Below are positions 25,525 through 33,200 of a stretch of 64,000 nt of DNA, in pieces. This DNA comes from Sphingobacterium detergens. GTDB taxonomy: Bacteria; Bacteroidota; Bacteroidia; Sphingobacteriales; Sphingobacteriaceae. Every line of letters begins with the position of its first letter. The stretch's first letter is position 1. The stretch is from contig NZ_RAPY01000009.1 of NCBI RefSeq assembly GCF_003610355.1, forward strand, positions 51,380-115,379, written 5' to 3'. The notes beneath the pieces were generated by a model that was not told the origin of the DNA, did no database searches, and saw only the letters and a list, made by a program, of their open reading frames with translations. The translations under genes were made by a program, and so were the position numbers.

Positions 25525-25789
25525 ATCTTGTTTCGTTTTTATGTATGATTAAGTTACATAAATTTGAATGAAAATAAAAGTGATGGATGAAAGACAGGGG
25601 AGGTGATTGTGGTAAATAATAGGGGAGGGCTAATAGGACGATAAGGGAACCTGAGGGTCGTAACAAATGCTAGGCAAACATAGGGAAGATGAAGATAAAT
25701 TATTGGGAAAGCGGGAATGATGGGGAACGGAGAGATGGTAACAAATGATAGGAGAATGGGACTGTACGAGGTTGACCGCCTATAAAAAT
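25525..25789. other. Gene-free G/purine-rich tract
   Basis: 265 nt between the SDR gene start and the tsf terminator. The stretch ~25575-25770 is strongly purine-biased on the plus strand, with repeated G3-G4 runs (AGGGGAGG, TAGGGGAGGG, AAGGGAA, TGGGGAA) spaced by short A-rich linkers. No long open frame with coding character is seen. Confidence 0.5.
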
Positions 25790-25826
25790 AAAAACAGGGA
25801 CTATTTTGTCAATAGTCCCTGTTTTT
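25790..25826. terminator. Terminator after tsf
   Basis: 16-bp perfect inverted repeat 25790-25805 / 25811-25826 with a 5-nt loop. A-run and T-run flank it, so it can work on both strands; it closes the rplM-rpsI-rpsB-tsf operon. Confidence 0.85.
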
Positions 25827-25862
25827 ATTTTTTTCCGATCTATTGCTAGAAAGGAAATATGC

Positions 25863-26699
25863 TTATGCGCCTAATTGTACGCGTTTGAAAGCAGTTACTG
25901 TCAATCCTTTAGAAACTGAATCTAAGAATTGAGCGATATTTTTAGAAGAATCTTTTACAAATTCTTGGTTCAACAACGTAGTGTCTTTGAAGAATTTGTT
26001 CAATTTACCTTGAGCGATTTTCTCAGCCATCTCTGCTGGTTTACCTTCTGCAATGATTTGCTCTTTTGCGATAGCGATTTCACGCTCGATTGTGTTTTGA
26101 TCAACACCGTCTTTATCGATTGCGATAGGGTTCATCGCTGCGATTTGCATAGCAACATCTTTACCAGCTTCTTCAGCACCAGCTGCGTCAGCAGAAAGAC
26201 CTACTAATACACCTAAACGGTAGTTACCGTGGATATAAGCGATTACTTTCTCTGCAGTGATAGTTTCGTATTTAGAAACGTCAATTTTCTCACCGATTAC
26301 ACCAGTTTGCTCGATCAAAGCATCAGCGATTTTCTTGCCATCAATTTCCAAACCTTTCAATTCTTCCAAAGAAGCAGGTTTGTTGTTCAACGCTAGGTCT
26401 GCGATTTTTTCTGCGAAAGCTACGAAATCTGAGTTTTTAGCTACGAAGTCAGTTTCACAGTTTACTTCAACTACGATACCTGATTTACCATCTGCAGTTG
26501 CTTTAGCGATGATAACACCTTCGTTAGAGTCGCGATCTTGACGGCTAGCAGCTACTTTAGCGCCTTTTTTGCGCAAGTAATCTACAGCAGCTTCAAAGTC
26601 ACCATTAGACTCAACCAAAGCTTTTTTACAATCCATCATACCAGCGCCAGTTTGTTGACGCAATTTGTTTACATCTGATGCAGAAATTTGTACTGACAT
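25863..26699 (-). CDS. tsf: Translation elongation factor Ts
   Basis: 278-residue guanine-nucleotide exchange factor for EF-Tu. The N-terminal UBA-like domain has VNKLRQQTGAGMMDCKKAL and the core has the EF-Ts signature VNCETDFVAKN (~78-88), where the TDFV residues insert into EF-Tu. Length is normal for Bacteroidota. It follows rpsB after a 197-nt gap that contains a hairpin (26816-26884), so its expression may be partly separated from rpsB. Confidence 0.97.
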   Translation of the reverse strand: MSVQISASDVNKLRQQTGAGMMDCKKALVESNGDFEAAVDYLRKKGAKVAASRQDRDSNEGVIIAKATADGKSGIVVEVNCETDFVAKNSDFVAFAEKIADLALNNKPASLEELKGLEIDGKKIADALIEQTGVIGEKIDVSKYETITAEKVIAYIHGNYRLGVLVGLSADAAGAEEAGKDVAMQIAAMNPIAIDKDGVDQNTIEREIAIAKEQIIAEGKPAEMAEKIAQGKLNKFFKDTTLLNQEFVKDSSKNIAQFLDSVSKGLTVTAFKRVQLGA

Positions 26700-26815
26700 G
26701 TTTATTTCTTTTTATTATTGTTTACTACTGAAAATTTTGTACAATATTAACTTAAAACATGTTAAGCTAATATGAAGTTTAACATTCCTTGATAATCGGG
26801 AGCTGTTAAACCAAA

Positions 26816-26884
26816 AAACCGGACAGATAGGCTAGCTCAAGAAAAGTAATCTTTTCCAGAAACTAACGCTACGCTATCCGGTTT
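26816..26884 (-). terminator. Hairpin between rpsB and tsf (possible attenuator)
   Basis: Arms 26816-26823 / 26877-26884 (AAACCGGA with TCCGGTTT) enclose ~53 nt; on the minus strand a T-run occurs within and after the second arm (A-run 26813-26818). It could reduce transcription from rpsB into tsf. Confidence 0.5.
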
Positions 26885-26896
26885 GGAATAAAAATA

Positions 26897-27694
26897 TTAT
26901 TCTCCGTCTTTCGCTTTGCGAGGACGTTTAGCTTCTGAAGCTTCACTATTGTCAACTTTTGCTTTTGCAGCAGCAGCATCTTTTTCAGCTTCTTCTTCTT
27001 TGTCGCGTTTGCGCTCGTCCAAACCTTCTTGGATTGCTTGACCAATGATGCTTGCGATTAAGCTAATAGATTTACTAGCGTCATCATTTGCAGGGATTGG
27101 GAAATCAATGTTTGAAGGGTCAGAGTTTGTATCTACCATCGCGAAAGTAGGGATGTTCAATTTCATTGCTTCAGAAACAGCGATGTGTTCTTTTTTCACA
27201 TCGATGATGAATAAAGCAGCTGGCAAACGGTTCAAATCAGCGATACCTCCTAAAAGGTTTTCTAATTTGATACGCTCACGTTGAATCATCAACTTTTCTT
27301 TCTTAGACAATACATCATAAGTACCGTCTTTTTGCATTTTGTCGATGTTAGACATTTTTTTGATAGACTTACGAACTGTAGCGAAGTTTGTAAGCATACC
27401 ACCTAACCAACGCTCAGTCACGAAAGGCATGTTAACCTCTTTAGCTTGTTGTGCGATGATTTCTTTTGCTTGTTTTTTCGTTGCTACGAATAAAACTTTG
27501 CGACCTGATTTTACGATTTGTTTGATAGCTGAAGCAGCTTCTTCTAATTTCGTAAGAGTTTTGTTCAAGTCAATGATGTGGATACCGTTGCGCTCCATGA
27601 AAATGTACTTAGCCATTTTCGGATCCCATTTACGTGTAAGGTGACCAAAGTGCACACCTGCATCCAATAAATCTTGATAAGTAGTTCTTGCCAT
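26897..27694 (-). CDS. rpsB: 30S ribosomal protein S2
   Basis: 265-residue ribosomal protein uS2. The N-terminal LLDAGVHFGHLTRKWDPKM and the middle IVKSGRKVLFVATKKQA and RWLGGMLTNF blocks are diagnostic. After residue ~225 it has a charged, low-complexity C-terminal tail (Glu/Lys/Ala-rich, DKEEEAEKDAAAAKAKV), common in Bacteroidota S2. A strong Shine-Dalgarno sequence precedes the start, which is unusual in this phylum. Confidence 0.97.
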   Translation of the reverse strand: MARTTYQDLLDAGVHFGHLTRKWDPKMAKYIFMERNGIHIIDLNKTLTKLEEAASAIKQIVKSGRKVLFVATKKQAKEIIAQQAKEVNMPFVTERWLGGMLTNFATVRKSIKKMSNIDKMQKDGTYDVLSKKEKLMIQRERIKLENLLGGIADLNRLPAALFIIDVKKEHIAVSEAMKLNIPTFAMVDTNSDPSNIDFPIPANDDASKSISLIASIIGQAIQEGLDERKRDKEEEAEKDAAAAKAKVDNSEASEAKRPRKAKDGE

Positions 27695-27702
27695 TTTTTG
27701 AT

Positions 27703-27710
27703 CCTCCTTT
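27703..27710 (-). promoter_or_regulatory. Strong Shine-Dalgarno site of rpsB
   Basis: Minus-strand AAAGGAGG, 8 nt before the rpsB ATG and immediately after the rpsI stop codon. Most genes in this window lack any such site. Confidence 0.7.
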
Positions 27711-27712
27711 GA

Positions 27713-28099
27713 TTAACGTTTACTGAATTGGAATCTTCTACGAGCTTTACGACGTCCTGGTTTCTTACGCTCAACCATACGGTCATCACGTGTTACTAAA
27801 CCTTTAGCGCGTAATGCAGGTTTAACTTCTGGGTTAAGCTCAACCAAAGCTTTTGCGATCGCTAGGCGAACAGCTTCTGCTTGACCTTTAACACCACCTC
27901 CGTTAACGTTTACTTTTACATCAAAGTTTGCTAATTCACCAGCTACGCTCAATGATTGAGTAGCGATGTATTGCAAAGGTAATGTCGGGAAATACTCTTT
28001 GTAGTCTTTACCGTTTATGATAATGTTTCCGCTACCAGCAGTTAAGTAAATGCGGGCAACAGCAGTTTTTCTTCTTCCTGAAGTGTTAGTTGTTGACAT
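27713..28099 (-). CDS. rpsI: 30S ribosomal protein S9
   Basis: 128-residue ribosomal protein uS9, with SGRRKTAVARIYL at the N-terminus, VNVNGGGVKGQAEAVRLAIAKAL in the middle, and the conserved basic C-terminus ending in RRFQFSKR, whose last residues reach the ribosomal P site. It follows rplM after 11 nt, the usual L13-S9 pair, and precedes rpsB by 18 nt. Confidence 0.97.
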   Translation of the reverse strand: MSTTNTSGRRKTAVARIYLTAGSGNIIINGKDYKEYFPTLPLQYIATQSLSVAGELANFDVKVNVNGGGVKGQAEAVRLAIAKALVELNPEVKPALRAKGLVTRDDRMVERKKPGRRKARRRFQFSKR

Positions 28100-28110
28100 G
28101 TCGATGTTCC

Positions 28111-28554
28111 TTAAAATTTAACTGGTTTTGGACTTTGTGCTTCATGTTTGTGCTCAGTACCAGCATAAACGTAAAGGTTTTTAAACAATTGACGACCTAA
28201 ACGGTTTTTAGGAAGCATACCGCGAACAGCTTTCTCAATGATGCGCTCAGGGAATTTTGCCATTAACTCTTTAGGAGAAACGAAACGTTGACCACCTGGG
28301 TATCCAGTGTAGCGTACGTAAACTTTGTCGCCTAATTTGTTTCCTGTCAATCTAATTTTGTCTGCATTGATAACAATAACGTTATCTCCACAGTCTACGT
28401 GTGGGGTGAATGTAGGCTTGTGCTTACCACGAATTACTTTCGCGATGTTGCTCGCCAAACGCCCCAAAATCTCTCCTTCAGCGTCAACAACGATCCACTC
28501 TTTGTTAACGGTGTTCTTGTTGGCAGAGACAGTTTTGTAACTTAACGTATTCAC
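28111..28554 (-). CDS. rplM: 50S ribosomal protein L13
   Basis: 147-residue ribosomal protein uL13, first gene of the rplM-rpsI-rpsB-tsf operon. KEWIVVDAEGEILGRLAS and THVDCGDNV-like (PHVDCGDNVIVINAD) blocks and RGMLPKNRLGR are diagnostic. The start codon is GTG at 28554, chosen because MNTLSYKTVSANK is the usual N-terminus in the phylum and no in-frame ATG lies nearby. The 5' leader holds a small hairpin and a perfect promoter box. Confidence 0.96.
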   Translation of the reverse strand: MNTLSYKTVSANKNTVNKEWIVVDAEGEILGRLASNIAKVIRGKHKPTFTPHVDCGDNVIVINADKIRLTGNKLGDKVYVRYTGYPGGQRFVSPKELMAKFPERIIEKAVRGMLPKNRLGRQLFKNLYVYAGTEHKHEAQSPKPVKF

Positions 28555-28595
28555 TTGCTTTTGTTTAAATAATTTGTAAATTTTTATTTATCTTC

Positions 28596-28610
28596 CCCTT
28601 ATCACAAGGG
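28596..28610 (-). promoter_or_regulatory. Hairpin in rplM 5' leader
   Basis: CCCTT / AAGGG stem (28596-28600 / 28606-28610) in the ~55-nt untranslated leader of the L13 operon. It could be a protein-binding autoregulatory site; this is inference from position only. Confidence 0.35.
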
Positions 28611-28614
28611 TCTG

Positions 28615-28622
28615 CAAAGGTA
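28615..28622 (-). promoter_or_regulatory. Promoter -7 box of the rplM operon
   Basis: Minus-strand TACCTTTG, perfect TAnnTTTG, with an AT-rich T-run at the -33 distance. It lies 61 nt upstream of the GTG start. Confidence 0.65.
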
Positions 28623-28789
28623 CATCTATTATTCTATATTTTAAAATCTATTTCACTTATTTTATTGAAAACGAGCTAAGTTTCTAACTGGATGGGCCAA
28701 TCTCAATATTTTTACAACTTCCTCGAAGGAATATTGTTACATTAGTTAGTATATTGCAGGAAGAATTTTTAATTATTTAGTGGAAGTAG

Positions 28790-30511
28790 ATGAGATTGAA
28801 TTTTTTAGATAAACGAGTTGTTTTGGGTTTTGTCGGATTTCTTTTTGGTACAGTCGGCCTAGTGCAGGCCCAGTCATTGGAGAAGAAGAGCAAACCCTAC
28901 GATGCGCGGCTCAAAAATGTACAGGAAATATTAAAGCAAGGGAAAATCGGCCCTGGTGTAGATTCTTTAGATGCCATATTAGCGGATTACCCAAAAGCAG
29001 ATGAAATCTATTTCACAAAGGCTATCCTTTTTGCCCAAATGCGAAATCAAGATGCTGCGATAGATGCCATAAAGGCAGCCCTAGAAATTCAACAGAAACC
29101 TGAGTATCTAAGCTTCGCAGTCGATGCCTTTAAAAGCAAAAATGATGCGGATAGTGCGCTGATCTATCTGGATAAATTGATCAACATAGATGAAAATAAC
29201 ACAGCTTCATTGAAGCGTGAACGTATCATGCTCCTTTTTAATGGCGGATATAAAGACGTAGCGCTCGAATATTTTCTTAAAACAAAAGAAATCGAAACCC
29301 CTTCCGATACGCTTGATATGGTGGGTAGTGTGCTGTTGAATGACGCTGGAGACTACAATGCTGTAATCGGTCTCCTGAAACCTTGGGCTGATAAAGGTAC
29401 CAAATTAGCTCAGGTATACGGACAATTGGCTCAGGCTTATAATCTTTCTAAAAACTCAAAACTTGCATTGGAATATATCAATAAGGGTATTCAAACTTCG
29501 CAGGAGGACTTCCTTTATTTTGATTTGGCCGACCTGTACCGGTTAGATAAGAAAAACAAATTATCATTTGATGCATTAAAAAAAGGATTTCAATCCAAAA
29601 AGATTGATTTCGGAGACAAAAATAGAATTATCATGACCTTAATGGGGCCTAAGAGTCCCTATTCCAATGCGCAGCTTTTGGAATTAGCCAATATTTTAGT
29701 AGAGGTGCACCCGCGCATTGCAGAGAGCCATATGGCCAAAGGGCAGGTGTTGTGGCTGAACGAAGATAAAACAGCTGCACAAAGCTCGTTGGCAGTGGCT
29801 GTAAGTATGAATCCTTATCAGATAGATGCGTGGCGGATGTTGATGAGTCTGGATATGGATAAAGGAGAATTTGATCAAGCTATAGCCCATGGGGGGGAAG
29901 CCCTACATTATGTGGCCAATAATTCTACCATACTCTATTTCACAAGTATGGCCTACCTGATGAAAAAGGATACAGAGAATAGCCGTAAGTTTATGGAGGC
30001 GGCGTTGAATAATGCGCAGGATGAAACTCCTTTTTTACAAGCGAATATCTATGGGGGACTGGGTGATATCTACAATACATTAAAGATGTATAAAGAATCG
30101 GATGCTGCCTATATGGAGGCGATTCGATTGGACAGCACAAATGTGACTGCCATGAACAATTTAGCGTACTATTTATCGTTAAGAAAAGAGCGACTGGACG
30201 AAGCGACGAAATATGCAGCAATGGCTACTAAATTGCAACCCAACAACGGAACATTTGAAGATACCTATGCTTGGGTTTTATTTGCTGACGGTAAATATGA
30301 GGATGCACTGGTTTGGATTCAAAAAGCCATGAAAAATACAAATCCACCAACAGCAGTTTTACTTGAGCATTATGGTGATATTTTGGTCAAATTGGGTAAG
30401 ACCGGTGAAGCGCTCAAACAATGGAATCTAGCACTGGAAAAAGGTCTGGATTCTGATGAAAGTAAACAGAAAGTAAAAAGGAAGATTGAGACAAAAAGCT
30501 ATGTGGAATAA
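28790..30511 (+). CDS. TPR-repeat protein, exported
   Basis: 573-residue protein with a signal peptide (~1-26, ending VQAQ) and many tetratricopeptide repeats from ~35 to the C-terminus, for example AQVYGQLAQAYNLSKNSKLALEYINKG and YGGLGDIYNTLKMYKESDAAYMEAIRLD (each shown only as a recognised repeat type). TPR arrays mediate protein-protein contact in the periplasm. It overlaps the DUF4292 lipoprotein gene by 11 nt, which implies a shared role. A similar pair next to an EnvC-like gene appears, as I recall, in many Bacteroidota, hinting at envelope assembly. Confidence 0.9.
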   Translation: MRLNFLDKRVVLGFVGFLFGTVGLVQAQSLEKKSKPYDARLKNVQEILKQGKIGPGVDSLDAILADYPKADEIYFTKAILFAQMRNQDAAIDAIKAALEIQQKPEYLSFAVDAFKSKNDADSALIYLDKLINIDENNTASLKRERIMLLFNGGYKDVALEYFLKTKEIETPSDTLDMVGSVLLNDAGDYNAVIGLLKPWADKGTKLAQVYGQLAQAYNLSKNSKLALEYINKGIQTSQEDFLYFDLADLYRLDKKNKLSFDALKKGFQSKKIDFGDKNRIIMTLMGPKSPYSNAQLLELANILVEVHPRIAESHMAKGQVLWLNEDKTAAQSSLAVAVSMNPYQIDAWRMLMSLDMDKGEFDQAIAHGGEALHYVANNSTILYFTSMAYLMKKDTENSRKFMEAALNNAQDETPFLQANIYGGLGDIYNTLKMYKESDAAYMEAIRLDSTNVTAMNNLAYYLSLRKERLDEATKYAAMATKLQPNNGTFEDTYAWVLFADGKYEDALVWIQKAMKNTNPPTAVLLEHYGDILVKLGKTGEALKQWNLALEKGLDSDESKQKVKRKIETKSYVE

Positions 30512-31304
30512 AATTGTTTGGGTAGGTATTCTGGTGACTCTGCTTTCTTCTTGTAGCTCAAAAAAGAAACTGTTGAAAGAGGCAGATCTCAAATCAGAGA
30601 ATGAACTGGTCATTAAAGACAATACACGTGAAGCAAAGAAAGCGACACTGCGTAATCTTTTTTTGACCAATTTAAGCTATTCGACGTTTTCGGGAAAGGC
30701 AAAAATGCGTCTCGATCTGGGTAAGGATAAGTTTGATGTTACCTCCAATATCCGGATCGAAAAGGATAAAAGGATCTGGATTTCGATCTCAGCAACCCTT
30801 GGAATTGAAGTCGCCCGGGTTTTAATTACGCCGGATAGCGTACAGATTCTGAATAAGTTTCAGAATGAGTATATGGTCAAACCATTCGACTATCTCTATC
30901 GTTTCGCAAGCCCTGATCTTACTTTTTCTAACCTACAGGATTTACTTTTGGCGAATATATCCGTTAATCTACTGTCAGATATCGATGCGGTGAATTTTAA
31001 ACAAGATCCAAATTCTGTGCAGTTGGATGGAAAACTGAATGAACTTGATTTCTTATATAAATTGAACAACAATAATCGCCCCTACCAGTTCAGGCTGTCA
31101 CAGTTGTCCAAAAAACAACTGTTGGAAGCAAATTATGGGGAATATGCAATGGCTTCTGGTCAGGAATTTCCGATGCTGCTAAAAATGATTATTTCAGATG
31201 GACGTCAGGAGATAAAAACAGAGATTAATTTTAACAAAGTGACATTTAATGAACCTGTTGAAATGCCTTTTTCAGTGTCATCGCGATATAAAGTAATCCG
31301 ATAA
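30501..31304 (+). CDS. DUF4292 lipoprotein
   Basis: 267-residue predicted lipoprotein: signal peptide with lipobox LLSSC (Cys18). The rest fits a beta-rich DUF4292 fold (FSGKAKMRLDLGKDKFDVTSNIRI region), reminiscent of LolA/LolB-like lipid-binding half barrels. The ATG at 30501 is preferred over the frame opening at 30486 because it starts the signal peptide directly and overlaps the TPR gene by 11 nt. Function is not established; a role in lipoprotein or outer-membrane assembly is a guess from fold and neighbours. Confidence 0.85.
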   Translation: MWNKIVWVGILVTLLSSCSSKKKLLKEADLKSENELVIKDNTREAKKATLRNLFLTNLSYSTFSGKAKMRLDLGKDKFDVTSNIRIEKDKRIWISISATLGIEVARVLITPDSVQILNKFQNEYMVKPFDYLYRFASPDLTFSNLQDLLLANISVNLLSDIDAVNFKQDPNSVQLDGKLNELDFLYKLNNNNRPYQFRLSQLSKKQLLEANYGEYAMASGQEFPMLLKMIISDGRQEIKTEINFNKVTFNEPVEMPFSVSSRYKVIR

Positions 31305-31412
31305 GAAGTTATCTATTTCCATTAGATTTATTACTTTCGCATTTAGTTTGCTATTGTAAATGAAAAAAATGGGGTTAGGAAAGGAGCAAACACTAAATAA
31401 ATAGTACTGTAA

Positions 31413-32726
31413 ATGAACTTTAAAAAGACGATATTTGGTATAGTAGCATTCATTTTGATGATTGGTATTTCTGCTGCTCAGACGAGAGCCGAGCTGGAAA
31501 AGCAGCGGGAGAAACTTACTCGCGAAATTGCTGAATTGCAGAATACTGTGAAAGAAATAGCCAAGGAAAAATCGTTGACACAGCAACAGGTGACAGCCTT
31601 GAGTAAGCAGATCAACTTACGTGAACAAAAGATAAATACAATCACTTCTGAGGTAGCAGTCATCAATAAACATATTAATGCGAATACGGCAGCAGTAAAT
31701 AAATTGAAGGCCGAACTGGAAAAAATGAAACGTGATTATGAAAAGATGATCATGTTTGCTTTTCGTAATCGTAACGCCTACAATAAACTGATGTTTATTT
31801 TTGCTTCGAAGGATTTTAATCAAGGATTTAGACGCGTAAAATATTTACAGCAATTTAATGATTCAAGAAAATTAAAGGCTGCAGATATCGAGAATACGAA
31901 GAAACAGATCGAACAAAAAATTGCACAATTGCAAGCCGACCGAAATAAGCAGGTTGCATTGATGAAAGAGCAGGAAACGGAAAAGAGAACGATCTCTCAA
32001 CAACGCTCTGTTTACTCTGGGCAATTGAGTGACCTCATTGTTACAGAACGTGGTGTGAAGAAAGATATCACGCAAAAACAAAAAGAAGAACGTCGGATCA
32101 ATGCTGCTATCAAAGAAATCATTAGAAGGGAGATTGAAGCTGAAAGAAGACGTGCAGAAGCTGCTCGTCGTGCTGCCGAAGCAGCCGCAGAACGTAATCG
32201 GAAAGCAAATGAATCTGCAAATGCTTCGAAAGGTAAAAACAATACGAGCACAAAAAGTAGTAATACCGCTCGGAAATCAGATTCTGAGGTCTTACGCAGT
32301 ACACCAGAAGCGATCAAGCTTTCAAATGATTTTAGATCTAATCGTGGTAGCTTGCCTTGGCCGGTTTCGAATGCGAAAGTTATGCAAGGTTTTGGTGGTG
32401 AAAGCGTAGGTAGAAATGTGAACTGGGATCATGAGTCGGTGAAAATACAAACGTCCAGCGGGGCTGCGGTTAAAGCTGTTTTTGCAGGCGAGGTTAGTAG
32501 CGTGCTGACGATGTATGGACAACGCATTGTGATGATTAAACACGGTGAGTACTTTACAGTATATAATAACTTAGGTAGTGTCAGTGTTTCTAAGGGACAG
32601 AAGGTAAGTACGGGTCAGACAATCGGTACGGCAGATGTGGATTCAGATACAGGTGTACCAATGGTCGACTTCTCTGTTTATCAGGGATCAACACCATTGA
32701 ATCCGATGTCGTGGTTGGCGAGATAA
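31413..32726 (+). CDS. EnvC-like murein hydrolase activator (degenerate M23)
   Basis: 437-residue periplasmic protein: signal peptide (~1-22), long coiled coil (~24-265; RAELEKQREKLTREIAELQ type heptads), an Ala/Arg/Glu-rich stretch, and a C-terminal LytM/M23 domain (~310-437). In active M23 peptidases the domain has HxxxD and HxH zinc ligands. Here the second motif reads VPMVDFSVYQG with no histidine, and YNNLG replaces YxHL. That is the pattern of E. coli EnvC, which activates cell-division amidases rather than cutting peptidoglycan itself. It sits between envelope genes (DUF4292, TatA, MltD). Confidence 0.88.
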   Translation: MNFKKTIFGIVAFILMIGISAAQTRAELEKQREKLTREIAELQNTVKEIAKEKSLTQQQVTALSKQINLREQKINTITSEVAVINKHINANTAAVNKLKAELEKMKRDYEKMIMFAFRNRNAYNKLMFIFASKDFNQGFRRVKYLQQFNDSRKLKAADIENTKKQIEQKIAQLQADRNKQVALMKEQETEKRTISQQRSVYSGQLSDLIVTERGVKKDITQKQKEERRINAAIKEIIRREIEAERRRAEAARRAAEAAAERNRKANESANASKGKNNTSTKSSNTARKSDSEVLRSTPEAIKLSNDFRSNRGSLPWPVSNAKVMQGFGGESVGRNVNWDHESVKIQTSSGAAVKAVFAGEVSSVLTMYGQRIVMIKHGEYFTVYNNLGSVSVSKGQKVSTGQTIGTADVDSDTGVPMVDFSVYQGSTPLNPMSWLAR

Positions 32727-32756
32727 GAAATAATTACTATATTTAATAATTATCAC

Positions 32757-32764
32757 TACATTTG
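32757..32764 (+). promoter_or_regulatory. Promoter -7 box of tatA
   Basis: TACATTTG, perfect TAnnTTTG, 56 nt before the tatA ATG; no clear -33 element. Confidence 0.5.
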
Positions 32765-32819
32765 TAAAGAGGGAGAATAGATTTAGTTTAAAAGAATTGA
32801 AAAACAAGAAATTATAGAT

Positions 32820-33017
32820 ATGTCAACATCATTTTTAATCATGGGTTTGGGAGCGAATGAGATTATCCTCATTGTAATAGCATTGTTACTGTTATTCGGA
32901 GGTAAGAAGATTCCTGAGTTGATGCGCGGATTGGGTAAGGGGGTGAAAGAATTCAAAGAAGGTCAAAAAGAAGATTCTTCGGCTGAAAAGAAATCTGAAG
33001 TAGAAGATAACAAGTAA
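32820..33017 (+). CDS. tatA: Twin-arginine translocase subunit TatA/TatE
   Basis: 65-residue single-pass protein: periplasmic N-terminus with GLGANEIILI, one transmembrane helix (~13-30), the FGGKKIPELMRGLGKGVKEFK hinge and amphipathic helix (its FG and PEL residues are the conserved ones), and a short acidic tail. TatA forms the protein-conducting assembly for folded Tat substrates. No tatB/C gene is adjacent. A likely Tat substrate (SGNH hydrolase with an RR signal) is encoded at 44129-44890. Confidence 0.94.
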   Translation: MSTSFLIMGLGANEIILIVIALLLLFGGKKIPELMRGLGKGVKEFKEGQKEDSSAEKKSEVEDNK

Positions 33018-33042
33018 GGGTAATTTTATCCCATATAGCATA

Positions 33043-33080
33043 AATACGATTTTGTGAGGAACAAAATCGTATTTTGTTTT
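33043..33080 (+). terminator. Terminator after tatA
   Basis: 13-bp perfect inverted repeat 33043-33055 / 33061-33073 with a 5-nt loop and T-rich tail, 25 nt after the tatA stop. Confidence 0.8.
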
Positions 33081-33200
33081 ATCCTGGACCTATAGCTGAA
33101 TAGACCAGAACCATTTTTATACTAAAATCCATTTCTAAGCGTTTAGATTATTGTTGATTTTTTAAGAAGAAAAATCAGACCTGGATTTAACAGTAAATTT

